From: Chloroflexota bacterium
Lineage (GTDB): Bacteria > Chloroflexota > Dehalococcoidia > Lucifugimonadales > Lucifugimonadaceae
DNA: 64,000 bases
Assembly: GCA_029262735.1 (NCBI GenBank)
Contig: JAJCYY010000019.1
Location: 78,624-142,623, forward strand
Reading direction: 5' to 3'
The position numbers and the translations under genes were made by a program. Position 1 is the first letter of the stretch, and each line of letters begins with the position of its first letter. Under the pieces are notes generated by a model, which was given only the letters and a program-made list of their open reading frames with translations, made no database searches and was not told the origin of the DNA. Positions 25,726 to 34,693 of this stretch are shown here, in pieces.

Positions 25726-26211
25726 ATGAAGCAAGAGTATGTGAACCCGTTCCTGACGCCAGCGCAGATGGTGTGGCAGAAGGAATTTGCCTGCCCGCTC
25801 AAGATCCAGAACGCCGAAGCTGTTTCAAACCAGTACACGACGGACGATGTGACGGCCATCATTGGAATCAGTGGCAAGCTCGAAGGGAACGTGCTCTACG
25901 GCTTCTCTAACGACCTGGTGAAGCAGATCATCAATCGGATGGTGGGCATGGATTTCGACACTCGCGACCCGATGGCCCTCTCGGCTCTCGGCGAGATTGC
26001 GAATGTGATCACCGGGAACGCGGCGACGCAGCTTGCCGCCTCTGGTTACTCCTGCGATATCAGCCCGCCGGTGATCCTGGAGCCCGTCGGCGCAACACTG
26101 ACTGCCGGGGTGCCGAAGCAGATCCAGGTCACGTTCGAGAGCGAGATGGGCATTCTGCGGGTGCGAATCGGCCTGGCCGAAAGCACCAGGGAGCAGAAGG
26201 AAGCAGCCTAG
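25726..26211 (+). CDS. cheX: CheX-family phosphatase (CheC/CheX/FliY fold)
   Basis: 161 residues. The active helix reads ALSALGEIANVITGNAATQL, with the E-x2-N pair (Glu90, Asn93) used by CheX/CheC proteins to dephosphorylate CheY~P. Preceding strands VTAIIGISGKLEGNVLYGF and the C-terminal QVTFESEMGILRVRIGL complete the fold. In chemotaxis it resets the phosphorylated response regulator. No other chemotaxis or flagellar gene is in the window; the nearest possible partners are the two stand-alone receivers 23 and 25 kb downstream. It is a single gene followed by a strong terminator. Confidence 0.82.
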   Translation: MKQEYVNPFLTPAQMVWQKEFACPLKIQNAEAVSNQYTTDDVTAIIGISGKLEGNVLYGFSNDLVKQIINRMVGMDFDTRDPMALSALGEIANVITGNAATQLAASGYSCDISPPVILEPVGATLTAGVPKQIQVTFESEMGILRVRIGLAESTREQKEAA

Positions 26212-26246
26212 CGGGCGGTTTTCTCTCGACCCCACATCTAAACGAA

Positions 26247-26280
26247 AGAGCCCCGGCATGTTGCCGGGGCTCTAGTTTTC
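26247..26280 (+). terminator. Rho-independent terminator after cheX
   Basis: Perfect 12-base stem AGAGCCCCGGCA / TGCCGGGGCTCT with a 3-base loop, followed by AGTTTTC. It is the clearest intrinsic terminator in the window. Confidence 0.9.
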
Positions 26281-26444
26281 TGAATCTTGGAGACGATGAG
26301 CCTATGCCGATCAGGATGGGTGACCTGACGTATTTTGCCGACTATGCGAACATTCGGATGAATCTCGGTTGAGACTCGTCGGGTTAGTTGCGTTGGCTTG
26401 AGCAATGCAGTGGATAGTGGCGGCGTTGACCGGCGTGGTGTGAG

Positions 26445-27236
26445 ATGAAACGTGGCAGTGACACAACCGTTCGGCTGAACACATGGAACCGCATCCGTAA
26501 GTGGCTCCGAATCAAGCCTCGGCGCCGTTTCAGGCGAACACGTGCGGCCTGGCGACGGTTCAATCGCTCAAAAGGCCGTGAATGGCGAGAGAAAGCACAT
26601 CAGACATCTGAGCAGATATCCGAGCGGGCCGCGAAAGAGCTGAGTGAGCTGAAGGCCGACAGCCTGGAACGGTACGAAAGTGCCCGTCCCGGGCTGATTC
26701 GCAGGGCAAAGACCGTTCTTAGACGAGTCCGGCACTCGTGTCAGATCGGGGTGCGATGGATGCGGATCACGGCATCAGTTATCGCTTCCACTCTCGTGAT
26801 AGTGGGAATCGTGGTCGTTGCGATCCTTCTACTTCGAGACAATGACGCCGACACGACTGAGCTTTCGTGTGACGGGTGCCAGAAGATTGACGTGATTCGC
26901 ATCATCGACGGCGACACGCTGGACACGAGCTTTGGGCGGGTCAGGATTTACGGTGCCGATACTCCTGAGCGCGGCGAGCGATGCTTCGACGAGGCCACCG
27001 AGGAGATGCGCAGGCTGGCTGGCGACGAGGTGAGGGTAGAACAAGGCCCGCGCCAGATGGACGTGTTCGACCGCAATCTCTTCTACCTATACACCGAGGC
27101 AGGCACCAGCATCGATGAACTGCTGGTCAGGAACGGGTTTGCCGAGGCCTGGGCACGGGACGGCCAGCACCGTGACTTCCTGGTTGAGCTAGAGAACACC
27201 GCCCGGCGCGGAGGCGTCGGCTGCCTCTGGAACTGA
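26445..27236 (+). CDS. Membrane-anchored thermonuclease (staphylococcal nuclease-like)
   Basis: 263 residues. The first 105 residues are very basic and helical (many Arg/Lys, e.g. RIKPRRRFRRTRAAWRRF). One membrane segment follows at about 108-130, then the SNase domain 140-262. Active-site residues are all present in family spacing: Asp155 in IDGDT, Arg167 and Asp172-Thr173-Glu175 in RIYGADTPE, and Arg210 in FDRNL. It cleaves DNA/RNA with calcium; by topology the catalytic domain is probably outside, and the Arg-rich segment in the cytoplasm. Cys142, Cys145, Cys180 and Cys260 could form disulfides. Single gene between cheX and an MFS gene; no immunity or secretion partner seen. Confidence 0.85.
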   Translation: MKRGSDTTVRLNTWNRIRKWLRIKPRRRFRRTRAAWRRFNRSKGREWREKAHQTSEQISERAAKELSELKADSLERYESARPGLIRRAKTVLRRVRHSCQIGVRWMRITASVIASTLVIVGIVVVAILLLRDNDADTTELSCDGCQKIDVIRIIDGDTLDTSFGRVRIYGADTPERGERCFDEATEEMRRLAGDEVRVEQGPRQMDVFDRNLFYLYTEAGTSIDELLVRNGFAEAWARDGQHRDFLVELENTARRGGVGCLWN

Positions 27237-27346
27237 ATGTACGGCGCATCTCTATCTTTTTAGCCAAACGTATTTCGTGATGGCAGCCGCACTGAGATCA
27301 GTCATTTCGGTAATTCTGTTGTAGTCTGCGCGCTCTGGGAGCGCAG

Positions 27347-28588
27347 ATGACAACTATTTCGGTCTATGTGCGGCGGCTCGGTGCGGTTCGAAACAGTCCA
27401 GTGGTCGGGCTGTTCTCCATCGGCTCGTTCAGAGCGCTTTTCTTCGGCAACTTCAGCAATGCAATGGGGATCGAGCTGCGTCTGATGGCGCAGGCGTGGC
27501 TGATCCTGGAGCTTGGCGGCTCCCAGGTCTGGGTCGGCGCCGCGAACGGTCTCCGCGTAGTCCCATTCATTGCCATTTCGCTGATGGCTGGCGTGTGGGT
27601 GGACCGGCTTGGCGGCAGGTTCATGCTGCTCATGGAGCGTGGGCTGCTGATCGGCCTGGCCGTTGTCACAGCCCTTCTCGTGATCACCGACACAGTTGTT
27701 CTCTGGCACGTGGTCGTGTTGTCGGTTGCTGCAAGCTCGGCACTTGCCGTTGGCATGCCGTCAATGCAGACCATGATGAGGGAGATCGTGCCGGGAACCA
27801 GTTTGCAGGCGGCCCAGTCGCTCAATTCGCTGGCGTTCAGCTTCGCAAGAGCGATTGGACCCGTTGGTGGCGGGTTCCTGATCGCCGGGTTCGGCCTTGG
27901 GTCGCCGTGGCTCGCCCTGATAGGCCTATACGCACTGGCTATTGGGTTTGCATACAGGCTGCCGCGCCACGAGGTAGAAAAGAAGGAATCAAAATCGCTC
28001 GGACGAGAGATCCTGGCTGGCCTCCGCTACATACGAGCCAATCCGGTGATCACCAGGATCATGATCCTCGCTTTCAGCGCCATCCTGGCCGGCTCGATCA
28101 TGCCGATCATTCCCGTCTATGCCAGGGACAGGTTTGACGTCGGCGGGACCGGCTTCGGCTTTCTGATGGCCTCGTTCGCAGCAGGGCAAGCCCTCTCTGC
28201 GATCTTCATCGTCGTCCGAGGCGGGTGGGAGCGAAAAGCCCTTCCGGTAGTAACAGCCGCCGCGATGTGGACGATAACCATGATCGTGTTCGGGTTCTCG
28301 ACGTCCTTCCCACTTTCGCTGGCCGCTCTATTCCTGGGCGGAGCAGCGCTGCCAATCTGGGTCTCGAGTATCGTCACGCTGCTCCAGTTACAGACCGATC
28401 GGGCGATGCTCGGGCGGGTGATGTCTGTCTACGCTCTTTCACTCGAAGGTTTTACACTCGGGTGGCTGGTAGGCGCATGGGTTGGTCAGCAGATCGGCAA
28501 CGATTGGATGCTGTTGGCGAGTGGTAGTTTGAACATTCTCATTCATACGACGCTGATCTTCACGTCTCCGCAACTTCGTCGACTGTGA
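27347..28588 (+). CDS. MFS transporter (EntS/MFS_3-like)
   Basis: 413 residues with about 11-12 hydrophobic segments. FRALFFGNFSNAMGIELRLMAQAWLILEL at the start and GVWVDRLGGRF (motif A-like loop between helices 2 and 3) are typical of the enterobactin-exporter type; SLNSLAFSFARAIGPVGGGFLI is the matching helix 5 region. Probable proton-driven exporter of a small molecule, substrate unknown. ATG at 27347 with GGAG five bases ahead. Another MFS protein of the same broad type is encoded at 43756-45042 on the other strand. Confidence 0.85.
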   Translation: MTTISVYVRRLGAVRNSPVVGLFSIGSFRALFFGNFSNAMGIELRLMAQAWLILELGGSQVWVGAANGLRVVPFIAISLMAGVWVDRLGGRFMLLMERGLLIGLAVVTALLVITDTVVLWHVVVLSVAASSALAVGMPSMQTMMREIVPGTSLQAAQSLNSLAFSFARAIGPVGGGFLIAGFGLGSPWLALIGLYALAIGFAYRLPRHEVEKKESKSLGREILAGLRYIRANPVITRIMILAFSAILAGSIMPIIPVYARDRFDVGGTGFGFLMASFAAGQALSAIFIVVRGGWERKALPVVTAAAMWTITMIVFGFSTSFPLSLAALFLGGAALPIWVSSIVTLLQLQTDRAMLGRVMSVYALSLEGFTLGWLVGAWVGQQIGNDWMLLASGSLNILIHTTLIFTSPQLRRL

Positions 28589-28775
28589 ACTCACGTTTGC
28601 GAGCGGTCGACGGATGGACACAACTCTGGCCGCTAGCTAGCATGGCTAGCCGGTCTTCGGCTTCACTTCTCCGGCATCGTCACGCGCCGGGCGAACTGGA
28701 TACACCGCAACTGGCCGGACCCGATCAGCATCCGATCTCATATGTGACCACTGAGCCGCGGGGAGGCGTCCGCAG

Positions 28776-29957
28776 TTGAATATCCACGAGTACCAGGCGA
28801 GGGAGATCCTCGAACGCTTCGGCCTGCCCGTCCCGAAGGCGGGAGTTGCATCTACGCCTGCCGAAGCGAGAGCCGTGGCTGAGGAGCTCGGTGGGAAGGT
28901 TGTCGTCAAGGCGCAGGTCCACGCCGGTGGCCGCGGCAAGGCGGGTGGCGTGAAGTTGGTTTCTGGTCCCGACGAAGCCGAACAGGCCGCAGCGGGCATG
29001 CTCGGGACGAATCTCGTTACACACCAGACCGGGCCGCAGGGCGTTCCAGTTCACAAGGTGATGGTCGCCGAGGCCACTGACATCGCGGATGAGCTCTATC
29101 TGTCGATAATCGTCGACGGCGACCTTGGTGTGCCCGTCGTGATCGCCTCCACAGAAGGCGGCATGGACATCGAAGAGGTGGCCGACAAGACGCCGGAGCT
29201 GCTGTTCAGGGTCGCCGCGGACCCGCTGATGGGCCTCTCGCCCTACCACGCCCGCGATATCGCTTCCATGCTGAACGTCCCTGTGGCTGCCCGGCGAGCC
29301 ACAGCAGCGCTCATATCGAACCTGTACCGGGTATTTGTCGAAAGCGACTGCTCGCTGGTTGAGATCAATCCTCTTGTGATCACGAAGGACGACGAAGTGA
29401 TTGCGCTTGATGCCAAGATCAACATTGAGGACGATGCGCTGTTCAGGCACAGGGACCTGGCAGCTCTGCACGATCCTACGCAGGAGGATGAGCTTGAGCT
29501 GCGGGCGGGAAAGGCGGACCTGGCTTACGTAAAGCTGGACGGTGGCCGCGTCGGCTGCATGGTGAACGGCGCCGGACTTGCGATGGCAACGATGGACATC
29601 ACCAAGTGGGCGGGTGCCAACCCGGCGAACTTCCTGGACATCGGCGGCAGCGCAGATGAGGGCCGCATCGAGGAGGCGTTCAAGATCATCGTCTCTGACA
29701 GCGATGTCGAGATCATCCTGGTGAACCTGTTCGCAGGCATCGCTCGTTCGGACATCGTGGCGCAGGGCATTGTGAACGCCGCTAAGGAGACAGGCACGAA
29801 GCTGCCGATGGTGGTTGCGATGCGCGGCACGAACGCAGAGGAGGGACGAACGATACTTAATGAGTCGGGGCTGGATATCACTTCCGCGCAGGACCTGGCG
29901 GGAGCGGCCGAGGTCTTGCGAGATAAGCTTTCGAGCCACAAAGGCGGTGCGCAGTGA
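28776..29957 (+). CDS. sucC: Succinyl-CoA (or malyl-CoA) ligase, beta subunit
   Basis: 393 residues. N-terminal [19 protein letters not shown]-grasp segment [31 protein letters not shown] with the metal-binding Glu and Asn, and the C-terminal CoA-ligase part [30 protein letters not shown]. Provides the nucleotide site of the ligase that makes ATP from succinyl-CoA in the TCA cycle. Start is TTG at 28776 with GGGGAGG nine bases ahead. It overlaps sucD by four bases (GTGA). Close relatives use malate in place of succinate; that cannot be decided here. Confidence 0.92.
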   Translation: MNIHEYQAREILERFGLPVPKAGVASTPAEARAVAEELGGKVVVKAQVHAGGRGKAGGVKLVSGPDEAEQAAAGMLGTNLVTHQTGPQGVPVHKVMVAEATDIADELYLSIIVDGDLGVPVVIASTEGGMDIEEVADKTPELLFRVAADPLMGLSPYHARDIASMLNVPVAARRATAALISNLYRVFVESDCSLVEINPLVITKDDEVIALDAKINIEDDALFRHRDLAALHDPTQEDELELRAGKADLAYVKLDGGRVGCMVNGAGLAMATMDITKWAGANPANFLDIGGSADEGRIEEAFKIIVSDSDVEIILVNLFAGIARSDIVAQGIVNAAKETGTKLPMVVAMRGTNAEEGRTILNESGLDITSAQDLAGAAEVLRDKLSSHKGGAQ

Positions 29958-30826
29958 GCGTTCTCGCAGGACCGGAGACGAAGCTGATTGTGCAGGGGCT
30001 TGGCCGGGACGGCAGCTTCCAGGCAAGCCGGATGCGGGAGTACGGCACGAACATGGTGGCGGCCGTTCACCCGAACCGTGAGGGCAAGAAGTTCGAGGAC
30101 ACAGTCCCGTACTTCTCATCGGTTGCCGAAGCGGTGAAGGAGACCGGGGCGAACACCGGAGTGATCTTCGTGCCCGCGCCGTTCGCAGCAGACGCCATTA
30201 TCGAACAGGTGGATGCAGGTCTCGAGGTTGTTGTGTGTATCTCGGAGGGCGTTCCGGTGCAGGACATGGTGAAGGTGAACGCGTATGTGGCGGGAAGCGG
30301 CAGCCGGTTGGTCGGCCCGAACTGCCCCGGCCTGATCCACCCGGCGTCGAAGGCGAAGGTCGGAATCATTCCGGGCAGCATCGTGCAGCCGGGGCGAATT
30401 GGCGTTGTGTCACGTTCCGGCACCCTGACTTACGAGGCGATCGCGCAGCTTGTGCAGGTCGGGCTGGGCCAGTCTTCGTGCGTCGGCATCGGAGGCGACC
30501 CGATTCACGGAACGACCTTCACCGATGTGCTCGAGCTGTTCCAGGAGGACGACGAGACCGATGCGATCGTGATGATCGGCGAGATTGGCGGCATCAGGGA
30601 GCAGCTCGCGGCCGAGTTCATCTCGGAGAAGGTGACGAAGCCTGTCGTTGCGGCGATAGCGGGCCAGACTGCGCCTCCGGGCAAGCGAATGGGGCACGCA
30701 GGGGCGATCATTACAGGCAAGGCGGGGCTGGCGTCTGAGAAGAACCGTGTGCTGACGGAGGCAGGTGTGCACGTTGTGGAGTCACCGGCGTACATAGGCG
30801 CTCGGATGAAGGAAGTGCTGGGGTAG
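29954..30826 (+). CDS. sucD: Succinyl-CoA (or malyl-CoA) ligase, alpha subunit
   Basis: 290 residues. The phosphohistidine is His248 in [36 protein letters not shown] and [10 protein letters not shown] are conserved. The CoA-binding N-terminal loop reads [15 protein letters not shown], whereas SucD proteins usually have QGFTGxxGTFH. This is a real deviation and may mean a different acid substrate or simple lineage drift. GTG start, coupled to sucC by overlap. Together they form a two-gene operon, followed by a small repeat element. Confidence 0.92.
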   Translation: MSVLAGPETKLIVQGLGRDGSFQASRMREYGTNMVAAVHPNREGKKFEDTVPYFSSVAEAVKETGANTGVIFVPAPFAADAIIEQVDAGLEVVVCISEGVPVQDMVKVNAYVAGSGSRLVGPNCPGLIHPASKAKVGIIPGSIVQPGRIGVVSRSGTLTYEAIAQLVQVGLGQSSCVGIGGDPIHGTTFTDVLELFQEDDETDAIVMIGEIGGIREQLAAEFISEKVTKPVVAAIAGQTAPPGKRMGHAGAIITGKAGLASEKNRVLTEAGVHVVESPAYIGARMKEVLG

Positions 30827-30843
30827 CGGGGAGGGGCCGAGGT

Positions 30844-30948
30844 TGTCATTCTGAACTTGACCCTTTGACAGGCTCAGGATGAAGTCCAGAATCTCTCAGG
30901 TGTCGTCACGTCGGCGGGTAAGATTCCTCCGCGAAGGTCGGAATGACA
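30844..30948. repeat. Small intergenic element with 8-base terminal inverted repeats
   Basis: TGTCATTC (30844-30851) and GAATGACA (30941-30948) bound a 105-base segment containing a CAGGCTCAGGATGAAG-type run and CAGAATCTC. The TGTCATTC...GAATGACA pattern resembles dispersed non-autonomous elements common between bacterial genes. No second full copy was found in this window. It lies between sucD and the rhodanese gene. Confidence 0.55.
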
Positions 30949-31027
30949 CTAATTGAGCCTGTCGGTTCATACTGCGGATTCAGACGATCACCCGACAACG
31001 GGAGAGACGAAAAAAACGGAGCCAACA

Positions 31028-31363
31028 ATGAACCTGATTTCACGGGATGAACTGAAGGCGAAGCTCGACTCCGGCGATGAGTTCAAGCTGGTGATGACGC
31101 TCAGTGAATGGGCGTTCAGGGCCAAACACATTCCGGGCTCCCTGAACGTCGACAACCCAACGAAGGTCACCGAGTACCTGGACCCGTCTGACGAGATCGT
31201 CATCTACTGCTCCGACGAGAACTGCCCTGCGAGCAAATTCGCGTTCCACCAGCTCACCACGAACGGCTTCGAGAACGTTCGACGTTACGCCGGCGGCATC
31301 GCAGAGTGGGAAGAAGCAGGATTGCCGCTTGAGGGCGAGTGGGTAGAAGAGCCATCAGTCTGA
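31028..31363 (+). CDS. Rhodanese-domain protein
   Basis: 111 residues, one rhodanese domain: ISRDELKAKLDSGDEFKLV, HIPGSLNVDN, DEIVIYCSDENCPASKFAFHQLTTNGFENVRRYAGGIAEWEEAGLP. The active Cys is in YCSDENC; a CxxxxC arrangement is seen. Family role: transfer of sulfane sulfur, or binding of sulfur or phosphate groups. ATG at 31028 preferred because GGAG lies close upstream; an upstream start at 30953 would add 25 residues of unfolded sequence. Single gene. Confidence 0.85.
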   Translation: MNLISRDELKAKLDSGDEFKLVMTLSEWAFRAKHIPGSLNVDNPTKVTEYLDPSDEIVIYCSDENCPASKFAFHQLTTNGFENVRRYAGGIAEWEEAGLPLEGEWVEEPSV

Positions 31364-31578
31364 ACCAATAGTCGTTCCCATCGTCAAGGTTTTCTACACA
31401 TATGATCGAACAGAAGACACGTGCTGTGCACGCCTACTGGCCGGTGGGCCATATCGAGCGGCGGTGCGCGTCGGCTGGAAGACGGGCGAAAGCGGTATGT
31501 GGGTAAACCGCTTACGGGTACCCGCCGAAGGAAAAGCTGGCGCTGTTGAAGCGGGTGACGGAGTGAGGGGTACTCGAT

Positions 31579-32334
31579 ATGGCGTTTAAGCGGTTGTATT
31601 CGAGTCAAGCATTTGAATGGCTCAGATCCATCAGGTGTGATTTTAAACACGTTGGACAACCTTGCAGAGTCAGTTGTCATCTGCCATCCGGCTATGAATC
31701 GTACGTCAAGATTTTTCACGCGATCTATGAAGATCAAGAAATCGCAGAGATCGGCAAAGGCTGGGAGGGATTCAGCAAGATCAGCTCATCCGACCTGATT
31801 AGGACCAGCGGTGCGGCGAATGGAAGCCTAAGCGATTCCGAGCGACCTAGGCGAATAAGTTGGAAGGGGTTGTGTGAGTATTTTGATATCCCATTTGATT
31901 CAAGCGTAAGTGTTGACCAGTTTACGAGCCTGTTCCCTGACGGAAGATGGCCATATGCCCTTTTTGGCCCTATAGAAGGGACGCTAGATACAGAATCTTG
32001 CTTCGCTCTTATTTCGGTTCTACGAGAATTTTCTCGCAATGAAAAGATCTACTTCGAATACGATAGCTATGCTTGGCCACCTGATTGGAATCCAGAAAAA
32101 GAGTGGGGCGACATGTTCTATGTGGGTCGATTGGAAGACCTTCTTGAAGGACAAACGGACGGTTCGCTAAATTTCACTCCTACCTTGTGGTGGCCCGAAT
32201 CCCATGACTGGGTCGTCTATTCAGATTGGGATCTGTCATACACACTCATTGCTGGTAGTAGCGAACTATCCGCGGAGATAAGAGAGAATGAGACGCTGGA
32301 AGCTCTGCAAATCGGGCGCCAGGAATTATTGTGA
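31579..32334 (+). CDS. Protein of unknown function in an AT-rich stretch
   Basis: 251 residues with a GAGGGG site ahead of ATG 31579. No catalytic motif recognised. It is rich in Trp, Tyr and acidic residues; the line TPTLWWPESHDWVVYSDWDLSYTLIAGSSELSAEI recalls uncharacterised proteins sometimes found as immunity-like partners of toxins, but that link is from memory and weak. Base composition is visibly more AT-rich than the neighbours, and codons such as TTT, AAA, GAT and TAT are frequent, which suggests recent transfer. No toxin-like gene is next to it. Confidence 0.6.
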   Translation: MAFKRLYSSQAFEWLRSIRCDFKHVGQPCRVSCHLPSGYESYVKIFHAIYEDQEIAEIGKGWEGFSKISSSDLIRTSGAANGSLSDSERPRRISWKGLCEYFDIPFDSSVSVDQFTSLFPDGRWPYALFGPIEGTLDTESCFALISVLREFSRNEKIYFEYDSYAWPPDWNPEKEWGDMFYVGRLEDLLEGQTDGSLNFTPTLWWPESHDWVVYSDWDLSYTLIAGSSELSAEIRENETLEALQIGRQELL

Positions 32335-32392
32335 CCATAGAGAATGAATAATCAGCACACCAAGTAGTTTGAGTGAGCCTGCGGAATAAACA

Positions 32393-32878
32393 ATGAAACT
32401 TGCCGTTGGTGGCGACCATGCCGGGTTCCCGATGAAGGGACCGGTTGTTGAGTACTTAAGGGCACGCGGGCATGACGTGACGGACCACGGGACGCATTCG
32501 GAAGAACCGGTCGACTTCCCGGACATCTCGGCGAAGGTCTGCCAGGCGGTGCTCGACGGCGAGGCAGAGCGCGGCGTGCTGGTGTGCGGGACGGGCGTCG
32601 GTGCGGCAATAGCTGCGAACAAGATCCCCGGGATCAGGGCAGCTCTCAGCCACGATATTCACACCGCTCACCAGGGCGTCGAACATGACGATGTGAACCT
32701 GATTTGCGTAGGCGCATGGATTGTTGGCATCGAGGTCGTAAAGGAGATTCTCGACGCGTTCATTGCGGCCGAGTTCTCGACGGACCCTGACCTGCGCCGC
32801 CGTGTGCAGAAGCTTCACCAGATGGAGCTGGACTACGCCAGGAAACTGCTGGCCAACGAGCTGCTGACCAACGAGTAG
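32393..32878 (+). CDS. RpiB/LacAB-family sugar-phosphate isomerase
   Basis: 161 residues. Conserved AVGGDHAGFPMKG (usual SDHAGxxLK), GVLVCGTGVGAAIAANKIPGIRAAL as the anion-binding loop, HDDVNLICVGAWIVG near the C-terminus. RpiB enzymes interconvert ribose 5-phosphate and ribulose 5-phosphate; relatives act on allose, galactose 6-phosphate or erythrulose phosphates. The active Cys position in E. coli RpiB corresponds to the Cys of VCGTG here. Substrate cannot be fixed from sequence. 102 bases separate it from the alpha/beta hydrolase pair. Confidence 0.85.
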   Translation: MKLAVGGDHAGFPMKGPVVEYLRARGHDVTDHGTHSEEPVDFPDISAKVCQAVLDGEAERGVLVCGTGVGAAIAANKIPGIRAALSHDIHTAHQGVEHDDVNLICVGAWIVGIEVVKEILDAFIAAEFSTDPDLRRRVQKLHQMELDYARKLLANELLTNE

Positions 32879-32914
32879 TCCGTATACTGGGCGGCTGTTT
32901 CGGCCCTTCTTTCA

Positions 32915-32942
32915 AAAGGGATACCGGCGAAAGGGATACCGG
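32915..32942 (+). repeat. 13-base tandem direct repeat
   Basis: AAAGGGATACCGG occurs at 32915-32927 and 32930-32942, period 15, directly in front of the hydrolase pair. No function is evident. Confidence 0.6.
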
Positions 32943-32980
32943 GCTGATCCGGGTCTCGAAGCCCAGACAACCGTCTACTT

Positions 32981-33844
32981 ATGCCCCAGACACTCCCAGA
33001 AGTACGCTATTTCAACACCGGTGAAGTGGCGATCAATTACGCTCGGTGGGAAGGTGAAAAGCCTGCGTTTCTGTTCATCCACGGAATCACTGACCGGCAC
33101 GAGACGTGGTACGACGTTTCAGATGAAATCCGGCGAGGATCTAGCGCGGTCGCGGTCGATCTCAGGGGCCACGGGCGCTCCGGTCACGTTCCCAAGCCCT
33201 ACGTCTTCATTGACTATGCCCGCGATATGGCGGCATTACTCGATGAACTCGATCTTGCGCCAGTCGTAATCGTTGGACACTCGCTCGGTGGCTTGACCGC
33301 TATCCAGCTGGCAGCAACCCGCCCGGAACTGGTTCATGCGATCGTTCTCGAAGACCCTCCGCTCTACGGGAGGGAAATCATGCAGAACCATCATCCTGAG
33401 TGGCGAGCTCAGTTCGATCGAAGTGCCGAGATCGCAGGAAGCAGACAGTCGATCGAAGGTATGGCTGCATTGATACGGTCAGACAACCCGGATGTCCCTG
33501 AGGAGTTTGTGGAACGCAGATCGCAGCATCTGTTCGCTACCGATTCGAGCGTGATTTCAGGAGCGATGACGCAGTTGACCGATGAATCGCTGGACTGGTT
33601 GAACGAGATCGAAAGCAAGATGCGCCGAGTCGAGTGTCCAACGTTGCTTTTGCAGGGGAACATGGAGCTTGGCGGATGGATGCAGCCGGGCGACGGTGTT
33701 CGCGCGAAAAAGCTGATTCCCGACTGCAAACTGGAGACCTGGGAAGACGCGGGGCACAGCCTGCATCGGGAGCATCCGGAGCGGTTCATAGAGCAGGTGA
33801 ACGGGTTCGTTTCAGGGCTGGCTAGTGCGGGCCGGAGTTCATGA
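32981..33844 (+). CDS. Alpha/beta hydrolase
   Basis: 287 residues. Oxyanion region FIHGITDRH, DLRGHGRSG, nucleophile Ser101 in VGHSLGG, and the C-terminal His in DAGHSLHREHPE. The acid residue position reads LLLQGNMELGG, where an Asp is usual; another acidic residue may serve, so activity is not certain. Hydrolyses an ester, amide or lactone; substrate unknown. Its stop overlaps the next hydrolase start by four bases (ATGA), so the two related genes form an operon. Confidence 0.85.
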   Translation: MPQTLPEVRYFNTGEVAINYARWEGEKPAFLFIHGITDRHETWYDVSDEIRRGSSAVAVDLRGHGRSGHVPKPYVFIDYARDMAALLDELDLAPVVIVGHSLGGLTAIQLAATRPELVHAIVLEDPPLYGREIMQNHHPEWRAQFDRSAEIAGSRQSIEGMAALIRSDNPDVPEEFVERRSQHLFATDSSVISGAMTQLTDESLDWLNEIESKMRRVECPTLLLQGNMELGGWMQPGDGVRAKKLIPDCKLETWEDAGHSLHREHPERFIEQVNGFVSGLASAGRSS

Positions 33845-34683
33845 GCACTCGAGAAGCGCCAGTGGAGCCACGAGAACGGTTCTTGCACCTGGGCGATACA
33901 GCGCTGAACGTGGTTGAGTGGCCGGGAGACGGTCCTCCGCTGGTGATGGTCCACGGCTGGGGCGTCTCGTGGCAGGTCTGGCTGTCTGTCGCCCCGCTGC
34001 TTGCGAAGCAGTTCCGCGTGATCGCGTTCGATCTACGCGGCCACGGACGTTCCGGTCGTGTGCTCGATGATCACCAGCGCATCACGTGGGCAGAGGACAC
34101 TGTGCGGCTGATGGAGAAGCTGACCCCAGACGGAGCAGCGGTAGTCGGTCACTCGCTGGGCGGCTGGGTAAGCCTGACGCTTCCTTCGCTAGCGCCCGGA
34201 CTTGCCACAAAGATCGTTTCCGAGGATCCATACACAGGTCCGAACTCGCTTGTCGGCGAACGTGCCCGTGGCGATGTGTCGCGCAGGTTCCGGCCCGACC
34301 CGGATTTCGTTGCGGCTGCGACCTCTATCGAGCCGATTGCAGCGTTGGTCACGGAACAGAATCCTCACTACGCCCCTGATATCGTGGATCGGCTGGCGAC
34401 GATGCAGTTCCGGATGGACCCGGCGCTGATCCGAGGCCGCGGGACTCGGGACGAGCCGGAACGCAGCCAGGACGAGGCGTTTGCGAAGATCGACTGCCCG
34501 GTATTACTGATGCACGGCAACCCGGACAAGGGCGGGATCATGGATGTTGCCGAGGCGGAGCGTGTCGCCAGTGTGATCCCGGAGGTGAAGGTCGTTCACT
34601 GGCCGCACACGGGTCACAACCTGCACGTCGCACGGAACTTCGATTTCGCAAAGGCCGTGCGACGTTTTTTGCAGGCTGAGTAG
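33841..34683 (+). CDS. Alpha/beta hydrolase, second of a coupled pair
   Basis: 280 residues. MVHGWGVSWQVW oxyanion loop, DLRGHGRSG, nucleophile Ser105 in VGHSLGG, acid Asp in LLMHGNPDKGG, His in PHTGHNLH: the full triad is present. It is a distant paralogue of the preceding hydrolase and coupled to it by a 4-base overlap. The pair may form a hetero-oligomer or act in steps on one substrate; this is inference. It converges with the DinB gene, nine bases apart. Confidence 0.87.
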   Translation: MSTREAPVEPRERFLHLGDTALNVVEWPGDGPPLVMVHGWGVSWQVWLSVAPLLAKQFRVIAFDLRGHGRSGRVLDDHQRITWAEDTVRLMEKLTPDGAAVVGHSLGGWVSLTLPSLAPGLATKIVSEDPYTGPNSLVGERARGDVSRRFRPDPDFVAAATSIEPIAALVTEQNPHYAPDIVDRLATMQFRMDPALIRGRGTRDEPERSQDEAFAKIDCPVLLMHGNPDKGGIMDVAEAERVASVIPEVKVVHWPHTGHNLHVARNFDFAKAVRRFLQAE

Positions 34684-34693
34684 AGGTCCGGGA

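Noticed and set aside
28725..30119. 464-codon minus-strand open frame across sucC and sucD
   Set aside because: Fully antisense to two well-conserved enzymes; composition is the mirror image of their codons and no family is recognisable.
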